From Liolophura sinensis (lineage: Eukaryota > Mollusca > Polyplacophora > Chitonida > Chitonidae): a stretch of DNA of 64,000 bases. Below, one piece after another: positions 41,501 to 56,500 of the stretch. The notes under the pieces were generated by a model that worked only from the letters and a program-made list of their open reading frames with translations, did no database searches and had not been told where the DNA came from. The first letter of the stretch is position 1. Each line of letters begins with the position of its first letter. The translations under genes and the position numbers were made by a program. The stretch covers positions 51,137,385-51,201,384 of the forward strand of contig NC_088295.1 of the NCBI RefSeq assembly GCF_032854445.1, read 5' to 3'.

Positions 41501-44500
41501 CTGCTCATCCTTTCATAACTTGTTGGATTATTCTTACCAAATGTGAAAATGCTTTCCACCGGCTGTCCTGGCATGTCCGCTGATATAGCCCGAGTCATCA
41601 CTCTGTAGGTGTTTCCAGAAGACAATGGTGACAGGACGTGATCAATCGCTCCAGTCATAAGTCCATCTGAGGGCACTACATCCTGTACAACGGTGTCCGG
41701 GTAGATAACCTCTTCTTGTGGATCATACAGAGACCAAGTAACATTGTACTGGTCTACTTTTCCCTCTCCCTTTGTCCACCTGATCATCGCCGCATCATTG
41801 GGAGATATCTCGTAACGGTCAACAGCCACATCTCTTGGAGCCGATGGATCTGTAAGTATATAGTGATGTACAAAATTATCTTATGCAATTTAAAATCCTG
41901 TTTTAGGTTTAAATATAGAGGCACATATTTATGAGGCATCAAATCATCTGTTAAGAATGGTTAAATGATTTGTTCTGAAAACTTCTAAGTCCATAGCAGA
42001 TTCAATTAATAAACAGCCTCACAAACTAATTCTACTTTATCTACTTAAGATTACAGACCAGTGCTTCTGCCATAGTTTGATTATTACATTATCTTAATTG
42101 AGGCTCCATGTTCATTAACAGTTTCTGTACTCAGAAAATACTTTTTGGCAAAATCTAAGAAGTCAACATAACATTTATTGTCTCGATCATTATTGTGGTC
42201 TGTCAAACACTTTAAAAAATTACCAAAATATCATGAATGATTTACATAAAAGTCAGACCAAACTTCGCAAACTAAATTTCTTCTGTAACAACTAATACAA
42301 AGCTTTGTGCCCTACATGTGCAACACTTCTGAACTCACTCATTGCCAGTCTGTGCAAGAGACCCGACATCCGCTGGTCTCCCTGAACGGCCACCAGTTCT
42401 ACAATGTACTCTTGCCCTGGTGTCAGTTGAGTCACTGTGTAGTTGAGGGGTGTGTCCAGGTCAGTGATCTCAGCTGGAATGTCATAGTGCCAATTTTCGA
42501 TCCCATCAGTGGAGTTGACAGTCAATACAAAAGACTGTGTGTCAATAGAGCCAGGAACCCAGCTGACAGTCAGCACAGACTCTGGTGCCATTACAGATTT
42601 ATCTACCTTCAGCAATGCTGGGGTCAGCGCATCTGAAAACAATATCAGTTAAAGGTTACATAAAATGGAACAAAACAAGGTACATCAAGCGAATTATGCA
42701 AAATGTTGCCTCATTTTTGAGGTAGATCTCTTAATTACCCCCTCTGTTTTATTTCTTGTCTCTATAATGACTAAAATCTTAACAACCCTATTTTGACTAT
42801 TTTCTCCACACAGAGGTTTTGACAACTACCTCTGTTCACATATCAACTGCAGGGTACATCATTTCTGGAGAGATGGATGGACCTACATGACTACATGAAC
42901 GTGTATGACATGCATACAGCAATGTTAAAAACAGAAAATATGATGTCTCCAGGTTCAAACTTTACTCGAGTCATGTTTACAATGAAAAGAATATGTGTAC
43001 AAAATTTTTGAGTCCTATCTCAATAATATGTTTTAAGAATTAGTGCCAACAATTAACACAAACACTTTTGGTTTTTTCACCATTCACATGAACAACTACA
43101 TTTCAAAATGGCTCATGGTTACAGCAATGCCTTGATGCAACTATCAGGACCTTGGTAAATGAGGTCACATGTTTGAATCTAACCCCTTCTGTTTAGGTTG
43201 AAAATTTTAATTCAAGTGGTTTGTCAAACATCTGGCAAAAGTCATTTACTGCAGGCACTGCAGTTTCCTCAACTTGTAAGCCTTTATCTTTATGTAGATC
43301 ATAAAATCTCCAACACTAATCAAATAAAGTTAAGTGAGCAGCCTCGCGACCTCAGATGGTTAAAGCACTGGCTCAAAGTAATTATCAGGCCACTGGCCAA
43401 TAAATGTGTTTGAATCCAGTTCTCGCTGTTTTGGGCGTGGATTAGAGTCAAGAGGTTTGTCGGGTAACTGTGGAACGACAGTGGTTTACTTCAGGTGTTC
43501 AGGTTTCCTTCACTCATAAACCTGATAGTTAGCATACAAGTCATAAAATCTCCAACACTAATCAAATAAATACATAACTAAATTTCATAAAATAAATTAT
43601 CATTACAGTACATCACATAGACAGGCAAACATTTCGTTTCTGAACTGCCTTGAACTGTGATGAATACTGTTGTTTCTAGCCCATCACAAAGTACTTAACC
43701 ACCTCACCTAGGTAAAAAGATGACATGATCGGGTAACTCCATTCCCCATTGTACTCAGTCTGAACAGTCACAGTAAAGTTCCTGCCTGCAGGTAATCGAG
43801 TCTCATTCACTTTCAACCAAGCAGAGCCGTGACGGCCATCAATTTCCCAGACAACCTCGCTGTCTATTGCATAAGTGTTGTTATCATCATCGTTCACTGA
43901 AGTTCTCAGTGTGATGTTCTCCCAGGCAGTGTCAAACAGTGACATGTTTAGCTTGATGTCGTACGGTGTAGCTCCGACTATTGTGACACTGCTAGCAGAT
44001 GTAGGCGCTGAAACCACAATAAAAAGCGTTTTACTGAATACATTTAATTCTCTTCCTTACTCAAAATCATATCGTATATGCCAGCAGAATTATTTGATGC
44101 ACACTGAAGAAACTAAACATAATGTGTTTGATCATGTTTTCCTGTGCTCAGCCTACACTTCATGCTGAAGGATATGATAATGTTTCCCTAAAACACACCT
44201 GTAAGTCTTTTTCTGTTTTAATGCAAATGCTGATATGCATGGAATGGATGTATGAACGGCTGTGGTTTCACTCTACATTGTTGAGATTTAACTAGTATTG
44301 TGCTGAGAGCATCATGTTAATTTCAAACAGGCAACAGTTGTCTTTCAACATGAGAATGAAAATATCCCAAATCAGAACAATAATCCAGAAAAAAGATGCT
44401 GTTTATACCAGGTAGAATACACATGCATCAGCTAAAATTCAAAAAATCACATTAAACACAGTATATAACCTTAAGAAACACTCTTAAATAGAGAGTTATC

Positions 44501-47500
44501 TGTCACATGAAACCTGTTTGGTGGCAAACGAGGTCAAAATTACGTTTTAATACTCTATAAGAACTCTATAGGTTAATCGCTGTTTACAACTAGCTTGCCT
44601 AGAGTGCTCATGTCTTATGCTCTTCACACATGATACCCCGTGGGAAAAAATGCGGAGGTGGTGATTACCTGATTAAATTTAGCATGTATGATTTCCTTTG
44701 CTTGTGGGGCCTCCGTGGCTCAGTTGGTTAGCGCGCTAGCGCAGCATAATGACCCAGGAGTCTCTCACCAATGCGGTTGCTCTGAGTTCAAGTCCAGCTC
44801 ATGCTGGCTTCCTCTCCGGCCGTACGTGGGAAGGTCTGTCAGCAACCTGTGGATGGTTGTGGGATTCCCCTGGGCTCTGCCCGGTTTCCACCCACCATAA
44901 TGCTGGCTGCCGCCGTATAAGTGAAATATTCTTGAGTACGACGTAAAACACCAATCAAATAAATAAATAATCTTTTGCTTACGCAAAATAAATAATCCTA
45001 CGATGCATCACAGAATGCAGGACAAAATCTTGCTCTTAAAAAAGAGGCAGTTTCAGTGTATGTTAAAACATGAATGAAATTTTACAAAAGAATAAATTAT
45101 TGCCTTTATATCCTAGCTTCGTATACCATTACACTACATAATTTGCATACCACAATTAAGTCAAAACACGCGTCATTCTTGATGTACAAATTTGAACATG
45201 GTCGTTTTTACAAAGAAGAATTAATATAGACCCCGTCTTTGCGAATCATAAATTCTAAATCATTTTTCCCGCCCAGGAAGATAATTAGATCTAAAATAAT
45301 GACAGAGACATTATATATTATTACCAAATGTGAAAATTTTTTCCACAAATTTGCCTGGCCTGGCACTGGAAACTGTTTGCAGGAGGACTCTGTATGTTTC
45401 ACCGGGCTGTAGAGGAGAGAGACTGTGCTCATATGTAGCCCGCCCATTCACCACTGTGGCATTGGGAAGAACGTCAATAGTGGAACTGACTGTACTATCG
45501 ATAGGGGACCATGTAATCCTGAAGAAATCTGCCTCTCCGTCATCAAAGTCCCAGATTATCATTGCAGAATTAGAAGGGGACACATCTGAGAAACCCACGC
45601 GCAAGTTAGATGGAGAGACTGGATCTGCAAAATAAGCACACATATTAAAATATCTGATGATGAAGTATTCATTACTGACGAATTTGAAATGAGTGTTTGC
45701 ATGTCTAAAACTGGTGCAAAGAAGGCAATGCAATACTGAGACAATGTGAGAAATACTTTGTGACATGCCAATCACAATCGGTATCAGTGGTGCCAATTCT
45801 TACACACCTGCTAATTATTTAGCCTACAAAGCATAGATTAAAATGATAAAGATCTTCTGAAAACAATGGTGACCGAGTAATACTACAGTATAGACAAACC
45901 TAAAGTGTAAGGGTAGGGAAAGCTTTCTGAACGCTGGCTGCCTTGGAAAGCCACAACGGTGAACAGATACTCGTGGCCTGATCTTAAGTTATCATACGCA
46001 GTCTCCACTCTCTGTTCAGGTCCACGCTGGCCTTCGTCCTGCGTCTGGATATAGCCTGATAATTGAGCCCTCATCTCCACTGTGTACGAGTCTGCTGGCA
46101 AGGCACCCGTCCTCCAGACTACAATCACGGACTGCCCAACACCACGGACCACTTCAAGGATGGATGGTTTGAGAATATCTAGATAACCATAAAGGAAAGC
46201 AATGAGTCTAACATCACTTTTGTTTGCTAGAAAAAACTTTGAAAATCCTAGCTGTGGTATAGAAAGCTCTTGTCAGATCTGTCACCTGTTTTGTGCGCTG
46301 CTCCAATGAATAGATGATCATCTGGATGTTAAAAGTGTCTGCATATACTCATGAAGATTTCAGTAGTCAATTCCAGGTAGATGTCCCCATGTATTAAGTC
46401 CACAAGAGCTTAACAGTAGTCGATCGCAAAACCATGTTTGAATGAGTACTCATCACAGTGGGAAACAATACAAGGGAGATAACTTAGGGGCAAGGTTTGC
46501 GTGGATTTACCATGAAGGGAGTAAGTGAGTGTTTTTTTTTTTTTTTACTGAACAATTTTTCAGTCATATGACGACAAAGGAGTCTTTTGAGTGCATGTAA
46601 TGTGCCTACTTGTTGCAGGACGAATTTCCAATGCTCTTTTATCTAGTGCTGCTTCACTGAGACTACTTACTGAAGGCAAGTAAGCCGCTTGCCCAAGCCA
46701 TTATAGTGATATGGGTCAACCAGTCTTTATACTATAATGTTGAAGGCCAAGCGAGGAAGCTACCACTTCCTCTTTTAAGGTTTTAGGTGTGGCCCAACCC
46801 AGGACTTACCCTGGATCTACCCCCAACCCCCACACTTATTTCATGTATTTCAATGCTGACCGACAAAGAGCAAATAACTTTACATCGCCTTCTCTCTCCA
46901 CAAAGACCTCCAAAAGGCACTCACCTATACAGCTTCTTTTACACATTTTTACTACTCTGATAAATACACACGTAACAATATTGTCTTTAGTTAAGGTGAT
47001 CCCATTTACATTGCTGTATTGGACTCTTTTGTTTTTCAAAACTTTAGTTTCATTCAATAATTTCGTTCCTGAAAATACACTTTCTAGGTATACATGTATA
47101 TGTGAAATAACTTGGCTTAACATATTCACAAAGATTGTCATTATATGTCATGGATAAGCGTCAAGGATTATGTGAGCAAAACAGTTCCAACCTTGATGTA
47201 TTTATTATGAGTTAAACTATTATTATAGGTGAAACTAGCTACTACAGTGTAGTTGCTATTTGTACCAGTTGCACATTGCTTTTTCTAGAATGAATGGTTA
47301 TGGCCAGATTAATGCCACATCGGCAATTTTGCTGCCATATCATGGCTTTCTCTTGATTTCATAATCATCACATACAGAAGTGATACTAAAGGTAAGATGA
47401 GGCTGAAGGACTTTAACAATATCTACTCTTTTTTTAGTACCGGTATGACAATATTTAAAATTTTATATTGTTCAAATAATATAGACTGATCATTAACGCA

Positions 47501-50500
47501 TTATTTTATGCAGGGTGTGAGCATGAATGATGTATGTAACAGGGCCCCGTGGGAGACCATGCAGTGTCACTCCCCTGAGGACGCATTCCCTGTATAAATG
47601 CGATAACATAAATAAATAAATACACCACAGCCTATGTTTCCAGCTAACTCACCGACGGCGACACGCGTAGTCGTGGCGACAGGCTCAGTCCACGTGCCAT
47701 TTATATGGGAGATGGCTGTGGCTGTGAAAGTTTGATTGGTGGGAAGCCCTCGGTCAAACCACAGACGCAAATGGCTACGACGTCCGTCCCTCTTCCACTC
47801 CAGCACCCTGTCTGGGATGTGGCTGTTCCCTTCCTCGTCTTGCAAAGAGACATTCAGAGACTTGGTCACATCACTTCTGATCGTATCAAACATGTCGACT
47901 TCTATCTCAGCTGAGTTTCCTCCTACTTCTCTTAGATTCAGCGAGGTTGGTGCAGTTGGGGCTGCAAAAAAATCAGACAGTAAAAATATAGGTGCCGAAA
48001 CAGACATTTGTACATCAGCCGTCAACCAGAGTCATGGTCCACATCAGTGATCGCAAGACCAACTTCCAAAAAAACATTCAACACAAACCATTGAAGAATT
48101 ACGGAAGAATAAAAAAGAAAGAGATTTAGGTCAACTGATGTGAAAAGAAGCAGTCAACAGTTTTCAATGATGACGGAAAGACACAACAAAGATATAAGGG
48201 GAATGAATTATGTCATCCAAAATCGTGTACCATGTTTGTAATATATAGATGTTTTGTAGATGCTCATATATCCAATATTGCAATCTTTTTCCACACGATG
48301 GGTAGCTCCAGGTGAAATGATATATTAGACACAATTATGAAGCAGAGTGCCAGAGATTCTGTACACTCCGCACATATTTATTTACAAAGGACTGTATTTA
48401 TTGTACATTTGAAGAAACTCAGAATGCATGCATTTGACGGAGTATCCTTGCCATGTTAGTTTATGCAGTTATACATTTGTAACTTGTGACAATGATTGAA
48501 ACTGTCACATGAGACACAAGATCTAATAAAGCTACAAGATGAGATGTGCACACGCCATATACAGGACACTTCCAATGGCATTGGCTAAAATTCAGATTAA
48601 TTTGGGAACCTGAGTGGCATGGCCATTTCTACACTTAATCTACTAGTCTGTTTTCAACAACAGTATTTTACAGATTCGCCGATGGCCAATGAAAACCCAC
48701 TTAAGAAGAGTAAATCTTACACAATGTACTTATTTATGATATCTTTCATCCAAGTTCTCCACAACCGACATGCAAACTTACATCTGTGCTATAAACAATT
48801 CACAACTTACCAAACATAAAGCGAACCACTGCAGGAGAGGATAGGACATCCTTGTTGACCACTTATTTATGATATCTTTCATCCAAGTTCTCCACAATCG
48901 ACATGCAAACTTACATCTATGCTATAAACAATTCACAACTTACCAAACATAAAGCGAACCACTGCAGGAGAGGATAGGACATCCTTGTTGACCACGCTCC
49001 AGATGGTCACCTGATACTGGGCACCAATAACGACTGGAGACAAAGAGACATTGTGCAGGTTTGTGTCAGAGCCCTCGGCGACAGGCACATCTGCATGGAA
49101 CACCACCCCGTCCTGTCCCTTCATGGAGATGCGGTGAAAGTCTACGACCCCATCTCCTTTCTCCCAGGTCATGGTCACTGTATCTTCTGGGGAAGTGCTA
49201 GATGGCTTAATACTCACAGATTTGATAGGTGATGGACCTGATGCAGAGAAGACAAAACATTCGCAGGATGAGTCTGGGTTATGAATAGCTCGGTATGTTG
49301 AAAAGTAAAAATACACTTTCTCCCTCAAAATAACGCACTCGTCTGTACCCAAAAAATTTATATCGTGTTGTAATCAAATCCGTGCAAAATCGAATCCTGA
49401 CAAGACAGATAATTTGTAATGGCTGGAATAAGCAGAATTCTGAATGTGACTGACAACAGTTGTATGGTATGAAACAAAATGTCCACAAGAATTTCAGGTA
49501 CTTGTGTTGATTGAGTTACCCCGTTTAATAAAACAATAACAACTATAAAAATTCTCGCAATAAAGTCTTGAAATAATGGAACATTATCATGTGTAAAGTG
49601 ATTCACCATTGCTTTATCCGCGAATTGAGAGTCTGTTATCTCCGACAAAGGCAAACTTTAGGCCTGTATGACAAGAGTATGTCAACAATTCTTGACTTTG
49701 ATTATGGAATAATGTATTTGGAAGAGAATAAACCTTAATCCTTAATGCACTGACCGGACAGACCACATACCAGGAGAATCCATATTTATGCGCAGAAAGT
49801 CACGTCACCCAAAATTACCAAAACATGTGTGCAACTTTTGAATTTTATCGCTGAAGCTTTACGTTTTAGAAAATAAAAGTAAACAACTTTAAGTCAACGG
49901 CAACATCATATGTGGAGGGCTTTAACAGCGCCCAACAAGCGTCAAGGGAACTTGATATACACTCAAATCTGGTCAATTGTGATGCCTTACGACTTACTTG
50001 TGACAACAATTTTGCCCTTTTTGCTGTGAAAATTTTGATATTAGTACAAAAAAAAAAAATGGGGAACCCCACACCATCGCGTTAAATTTGATTTCGCGGT
50101 AAATCGATCCGCGTAAATTCAAGGGAGCAGCGTATATCTTTAGAAATAATGTACCATGATCGAGGCACCTTTTCAAAGGCAAGAATGAAAAACAGGCTAC
50201 ACGGCTTGGGCCCAAGACTCTTTGTGGGAAAGGTTCCCCATTGCTACTAGAAGTAAGAGCACTTACGCATGGACAGTGTGAAATTAGAGCTGGTTGATGA
50301 CAAATTAGCTGTCAGAGCTGTGGCAAAAAAAGTGTAGGTCTCTCCAGGGGTGAGGTCATTGATGATGGTCACTCTCCTCTGTTCCTTCTCCGTTACCATT
50401 TCCACCATTTGCCCACTTCCTCCAGGACTTGCCGACTCCCAGCTGATGGTAAGTATATCAGGAATTGTCGATCCACTCTCCCAGGTCAGGATGGCCGTCC

Positions 50501-53500
50501 GTGTTCCGTTGGCCTCTGTCTGTGTAGTCACACTTAGTAAAGATGGAGCAAGGGGGTCTGTTCAAGAGAAAATTAACACACAAAAACATTTACAAACAAA
50601 CCATTTGATTATTTCAATAATTTATACGTAATCTTAAAAACGTAACATCTGCAAAAAGAGCTACATCAGTACATATATTCATTTAGAGACGGGGCAATTT
50701 TTAAGATGCGTGCACCCATTTGCACAGAGAACAGACCACCTAATCCTGAAGAACACTAACCAAGACACTGCCAAAATGACCACCTAATCTTGAAGAACAC
50801 TAACCAAGACACTGCCAAAATGACCACCTAATCTTGAAGAACACTAACAAAGACACTGCCAAAATGGCCACCTAATCTTGAAGAACACTAACCAAGACAC
50901 TGGCAAAATGGTGTTAAGCTAAAATCATTCATTCAAAGAACGCAGCAGTGTTCTTAAGCCTGCATGATACATGCAAACATACAACATGTAAGCAAAGCCA
51001 GCTACAAACACAAGCAAGTATATGTACACTGATAAAGCTCAGTACCAACATGCACAAATCAAGTTAAGCAGTAACTGTATCTTATGCATTTGTATTTTGA
51101 CTTGCTTATGGACATACTTTTTCTTACTCTGGAGGTCTAAATGAATGTTTATATGAATTCATACTCTGTTTGCCACCGATGTAACAATTTCATATCTGTA
51201 ACTAGAATTGTTTACAGTGTTCATTAAAACACAGTACAAATTTGCCCTTGCAATGGAAGCCAGGTTGCACAGTGTATTCTTGTAATAACACTTACCCACA
51301 ATTAGTGGCAATGTTGTTACAATGGGTGAGCTCCACACACCATTAGAGTAGGTCCTTATGGTAGCAATGTACGTACGGTTTTCAGGCAAACTTGTCTCAT
51401 TATATGGAAAACGAACAACCTGAAATGTTCCAGATTTTTGAATGACTGTTCCATTGATACTTGGGTAAACATTTCCTGCTTCGTCCGTAAGCTCCACTTG
51501 AACTTGTGGAGCGTCTGTGTTTACCCCTAGCATGGTAACATTCATCTCAAAGGCATCCTGGTATACCTTACCCACGCTGGCGCGACTTGGAGCAGCTTTA
51601 TCTGTAGAACAAGTAACAATATGTACAATTTTAAATCGTCAACAAGAAAACAAACTGTAGCTTTTAAGAAATTGATGCCATACATGTATATGAAAACCAG
51701 TTAGAAAGCTATCTTGCCAATCTGCAGAAAATGGCCTCATATTACCACATGTATTGGCTGGTCGCTGAAAACACATACATAATTATTACTTGCACATTTA
51801 AATGGACATACTTGATGTTTAACTTTATCAAAGTCAAATGGACATACTTGATGTTTAACTTCATCAAAGTCAAATGGACACACTTGATGTTTAACTTCAT
51901 CAAAGACAAATGGACATACTTGATGTTTAACTTCATCAAAGTCAAATGGGCAAAAAAAGTAAAAAAATAATAATAATAAAAAAAAATACAGAGAGAGTAA
52001 ACTGTTAAAGGTATGAATTAAATACTAATTACAACCTTTGTGCAATAAATACCTTGTACAAATACGTAGAATATAATCTCACTCAAGCTGTAAACTGGCC
52101 ATCATGGTGTCAAAATATAAGTGTTCAGCAGTGACATGCCACCTACCGTAAACAAAGAAGAGAGAAGAGGCAGATGACCTGGCATCATTGTTGACAGCTG
52201 CCACGCTGACCACGTACTCCGCTCCCTGCGACAGGGCAGGGAGTGGAACGCTTAGCTTAGTTGTCTCTTCCACATAAGGATTCTTTGGGATAACAAAAGT
52301 GTCAAAGACCTCCACACCGGCTTCTGCCAGTTTCACTTCATAGCCGTTAACTCTGCCTGACCTTCCTGGATACCAGGTGAACAGAATGTCATTGGTGCCG
52401 CGTGCTGGCTCCACAGCAAGAGACTCAGGTGTTGGAGGCTCTGTAATGAAGTACATCACATTTGTAAATAGTGAACAAGTATAGGGTAGTGTGGGTATGA
52501 GAGAAAAGGACAGATGTTACAAGTAACAGTTGTTCCTTGCAGTTAACTGGGTTTATTTGGCAGAGATGAAAGATGTTCAGATCAGTGCACTGTTTCCACA
52601 GGTAACCTGGAAAGGGCTTTGCATGGTTACTCACCTAATGCTACCAGTGTTGCAATGCCTGGTGAGGTTTGGTCAGCTGTGATGGCCGTCACCTGGAACA
52701 CATAACTCTGTCCAGGTGTTAGGTTATCAAATGTGGCACTTAGGGACCCGTCTGGGTTCACACTGGTGGGTATGTATGTCCTATTGCCTGCCTCCGAGCC
52801 GTCCTCTGTCCTCCACTCTATCAGGTATCCCTCTGCAAATTGGTCTCCAGGCATCCAAACCAGGGTATAGGAGCCAGCAGTTGATCTGGGTGGCTGTCTT
52901 GCCAATATTGATGGAGCCAGGGGATCTGGTGACAAACACACAGCTATTACAGAGCAGCAAAAAGTCATCAAGTCATTGTCTCTATCATCACCACTCAGAA
53001 AAATTGTCTTATTGAGTGACTAAGACTGAAAAGTACAGATAACCTTTCATGGAAAATAACCTTTTGCTAGGTAACAAATGATACAACATATACAGAGCTA
53101 AAAGCCCCAACATTAATGTGGGCATTTCATGAACAGAAGGCTGGAAAATATATAATGGATTTTTTTAGAGACATAGAGCATCACTACACTCATAACTCTG
53201 AATTAATTAACACGTTCCCATACACCGAGCTGAGCCCCACATTCCTACCCCTGAACAAGCCACTGTCATTTAGTGCTGAGCGGACAGGCACCCAAAGGGG
53301 GAGGTGTTCTTAGGACTTATTACATACTAATTTAGTTTAGCATGTCTCTAGGGCTGGGATGCAGGTGTTGAAATCACCTAACTGAGGGTGAGCTATGGAA
53401 ACCAGTTACAAATTGTTAAAATCACGTAACTGCAGGTGAGTTACGGAAACTAGTTACAATTTGTTAAAATCACGTAACCGAAGGTGAGTTACGGAAACTA

Positions 53501-56500
53501 GTTACAATTTTCTTTCCTTCCCACCTGTGCCTTTCACAAGGAAAAAAGAAAAAAAAAATACAAAGTCCCGTTAGGTTAAGATGACCAAGGGAAAACCCAT
53601 GATGCAAGACCCATTGGGAAAGGTAACACTAATCGACCATATATCAGTGGATAAAATCAAAAACATGGACCATCATTAACAGGTTACCAGTATCGGAACA
53701 GGTGTCATTAACAGGTTACCAGTATCAGAACAGGTGTCATTAACAGGTTACCAGTATCAGAACAGGTGTCATTAACAGGTTACCAGTATCGGAACAGGCA
53801 TCATTAACTTGTTACCAGTACTGAAACAGGCATCATTAACAGGTTACCAGTATCGGAACAGGTGTCATTAACAGGTTACCAGTATCGGAACAGGCATCAT
53901 TAACTGGTTACCAGTACTGAAACAGGCATCATTGACAGGTTACCAGTATCGGAACAGGTGTCATTAACAGGTTACCAGTATCGGAACAGGCATCATTAAC
54001 AGGTTACCAGTACTGAAACAGGCATCATTAACAGGTTACCAGTACCGGAACATTAACAAGGAGTTGTGCAGCAACGCCACCTCCCATCAAGAATAAGCGA
54101 TTAAGCCACATTGTACAGTCACATAGAGAAACAAAGTGAATGTTCTCGGACAGTGCCATGCACAAGCCACAAGAAAGTTTAATTCTGGCTTATTTCTAGG
54201 TTACAGTCGTCGGCCCTGCGAAGCAAGACCAAAGCGGAGCGTGTCAACACAAGATCAAACCAGAGCTGTTCCACACAAGATCAAAGTGGAACGCTTCCAG
54301 ATGAGGCCAAAGTGGAGTACCTCAACACGAGACCAAACTGGAGCAGTTCCTCACAAGACCAAAGCAGAGCACTTCCCATCAAGATCAAAGTGGAACGCTT
54401 CCAGACGAGGCCAAAGTGGAGTACCTCAACACGAGACCAAACTGGAGCAGTTCCTCACAAGATCAAAACAGAGCACTTCCCATCAAGATCAAAGTGGGGC
54501 GCTTCCAGACGAGGCCAAAGTGGAGTACCTCAACACGAAACCAAACTGGAGCAGTTCCACACAAGATCAAAGCAGAACACTTCCCATCAAGATCAAAGCG
54601 GAACACTTCCAGGCTAGGCCAAAGTGGAGTACCTCAACATGAAACCAAAGCTGAGAACGTCAACACGAGACCAAAACGGAATGTGGCAAGACCAATTCAC
54701 TGGGAGAGTAAAGAGGTCCAGAAATCAGGTAGAATATACTCAGTTAATGGTGAATCTTCTGAGAAAACTCTCGTGAGTAGGGCCTGTGGTCTGAAAAAGT
54801 AGCCCATTATCCAGCATCGACTCCCACTGCTAAATCGCTTGATACATGAACAGAGGTAACTGACAGTGACAGGAAAGCCGGAATTCACTTTGTGCTGCAA
54901 AAAACTGAGGGCCATCAAAAGGTGCCACAAACAGCTGATAGAGAGCACGAGAACAAGAGGACTGGATATAGGCATCTGTCACACTGAAACAGTCATCTTG
55001 GTAGTGGGCTGGACGGGGTTACATGCGTCATTGCTAAAACGTGACATCTCGGTTCGATTCACCTTTCGTCAAGCAGTTCGTGACAGTAAAGCATAGACAA
55101 TGGGGCACAATGAAACTATATTCCATGGAAAACTCGAGGTACAGACACTGCCATTTCCAAAAGTAACAGCAGACGGTGAAGAAAAGGAAGAGGCTGGTTA
55201 CAGTGGGATGAAGGGGAGTCCTATAAAGGTTCAATATCACTGTCTGTGGAGGTGAGGTATTTAACCCATCAGAAATAAGAACAGTGGCATTTGAACCTTT
55301 TCTCCACACCATGTTTCTTAATCAGAAGAATTCATGTACCTGAAAATCAGTTTGAGACGCACGTTAACACACGAGCAGATATATGTAAAGATATCGTCAA
55401 TGAAACTCGTAATCAAGTAAAGGTAGACACCTCACCTAGAACCGTCTGTTCCTGAGATGTGGCAGGCATTGTCCAGGTGCCATTGTAAGCCGTCCTCACG
55501 CTAACAGTGTAACTTGTGTTGGCAGGCAGGGGAGTGTCCTCAAAGTTCACCCGTACCAACCTCTGTCGTCCTGTCCCCTCCCACACAGTGTTGTTACTGG
55601 TGTATGCTCTCCCCTGACTATCTCTCAGGGTAACCTCTAGGTTTGGGGTCACCGTAGTGTTTCCTAACAAGGTCACCTCTAGCTCGCCACCATACTGGGT
55701 GATCTGGGTCAGCTTCACCTCTGTGGGGGCCACAGGCACTAAGGAAAAGAAAACATAAAACATACCAAAATCGGTTCAAGCCAGTTTGACATGAAACACT
55801 TTCCCCAAATAATTCAATAGACGACTGTTTTTTTTCCATGAAATCGGGGAGATTTTGCTTCCATTTGTTTCAAAACAATCAGCATTTTACAGCAGCAGGT
55901 ACATCTTAATACGGTTATCTGAATAGTGACACAGAAAACTTTGCTCTACCATCCTGCTCAGTACATAGAACACTGTCAATATAAAACAAATAACAGGCAC
56001 TTACATGAAGTAAAAGTGAGGAAAGCTGGCGTTGATCTGACATCTGGCTCTACCACGGCCTCTACAAAAGCCCCATAGTTTTCCCCAGGGATAGTGTAAG
56101 GCAAGGTCATGGTGTAGGGCTGGGTCATGTCATGATCAGGTGAGGGGATGTAATCCTGCTCCAGTCTCATCCCATCTGTACCCTCAATACGGATACCATA
56201 ATAATCTACCATTCCCCCTCCCGACCTCCAGCTTAGCACAAGGCTACCATTGGCTGGATCAGGGTGGGGCTCTACTGTTAGGAACATTGGTGTTGCTGGT
56301 CCTGGAAGTTGTGAACAAAAATACAAACTTATTACTGCTTTTAGAGTTTCTTTGCAACAAAGAAAGACTACTGGTGTTAAAGAGATCTCAATGTGCATTT
56401 CATGTCTTCACAATATTCCATGTTCCAAAAACCTTACCTGTGGAATTTGTTGGGCTTACTTCAATTTGGCAGTTTGAAAAAAGCTGTCAGTGAACTTATA

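Noticed and set aside
47567-48025. Extension of e15 to the whole 152-codon ORF
   Set aside because: Clear acceptor (TTTTGCAG) and donor (GTGAGT) bound the FN3-like part; the flanks are open by chance.
50735-50911. CRISPR-like array
   Set aside because: The units are contiguous with no distinct spacers, in an intron of a eukaryotic gene.
51731-51970. Plus-strand repetitive ORF (KWTYLMFNFIKV)
   Set aside because: A 36-bp intronic tandem repeat; length divisible by three makes it look coding.
54136-54642. Plus-strand ORF of 168 codons
   Set aside because: It lies entirely over the 104-bp higher-order repeat inside an intron of the minus-strand gene, with no start context or family match.
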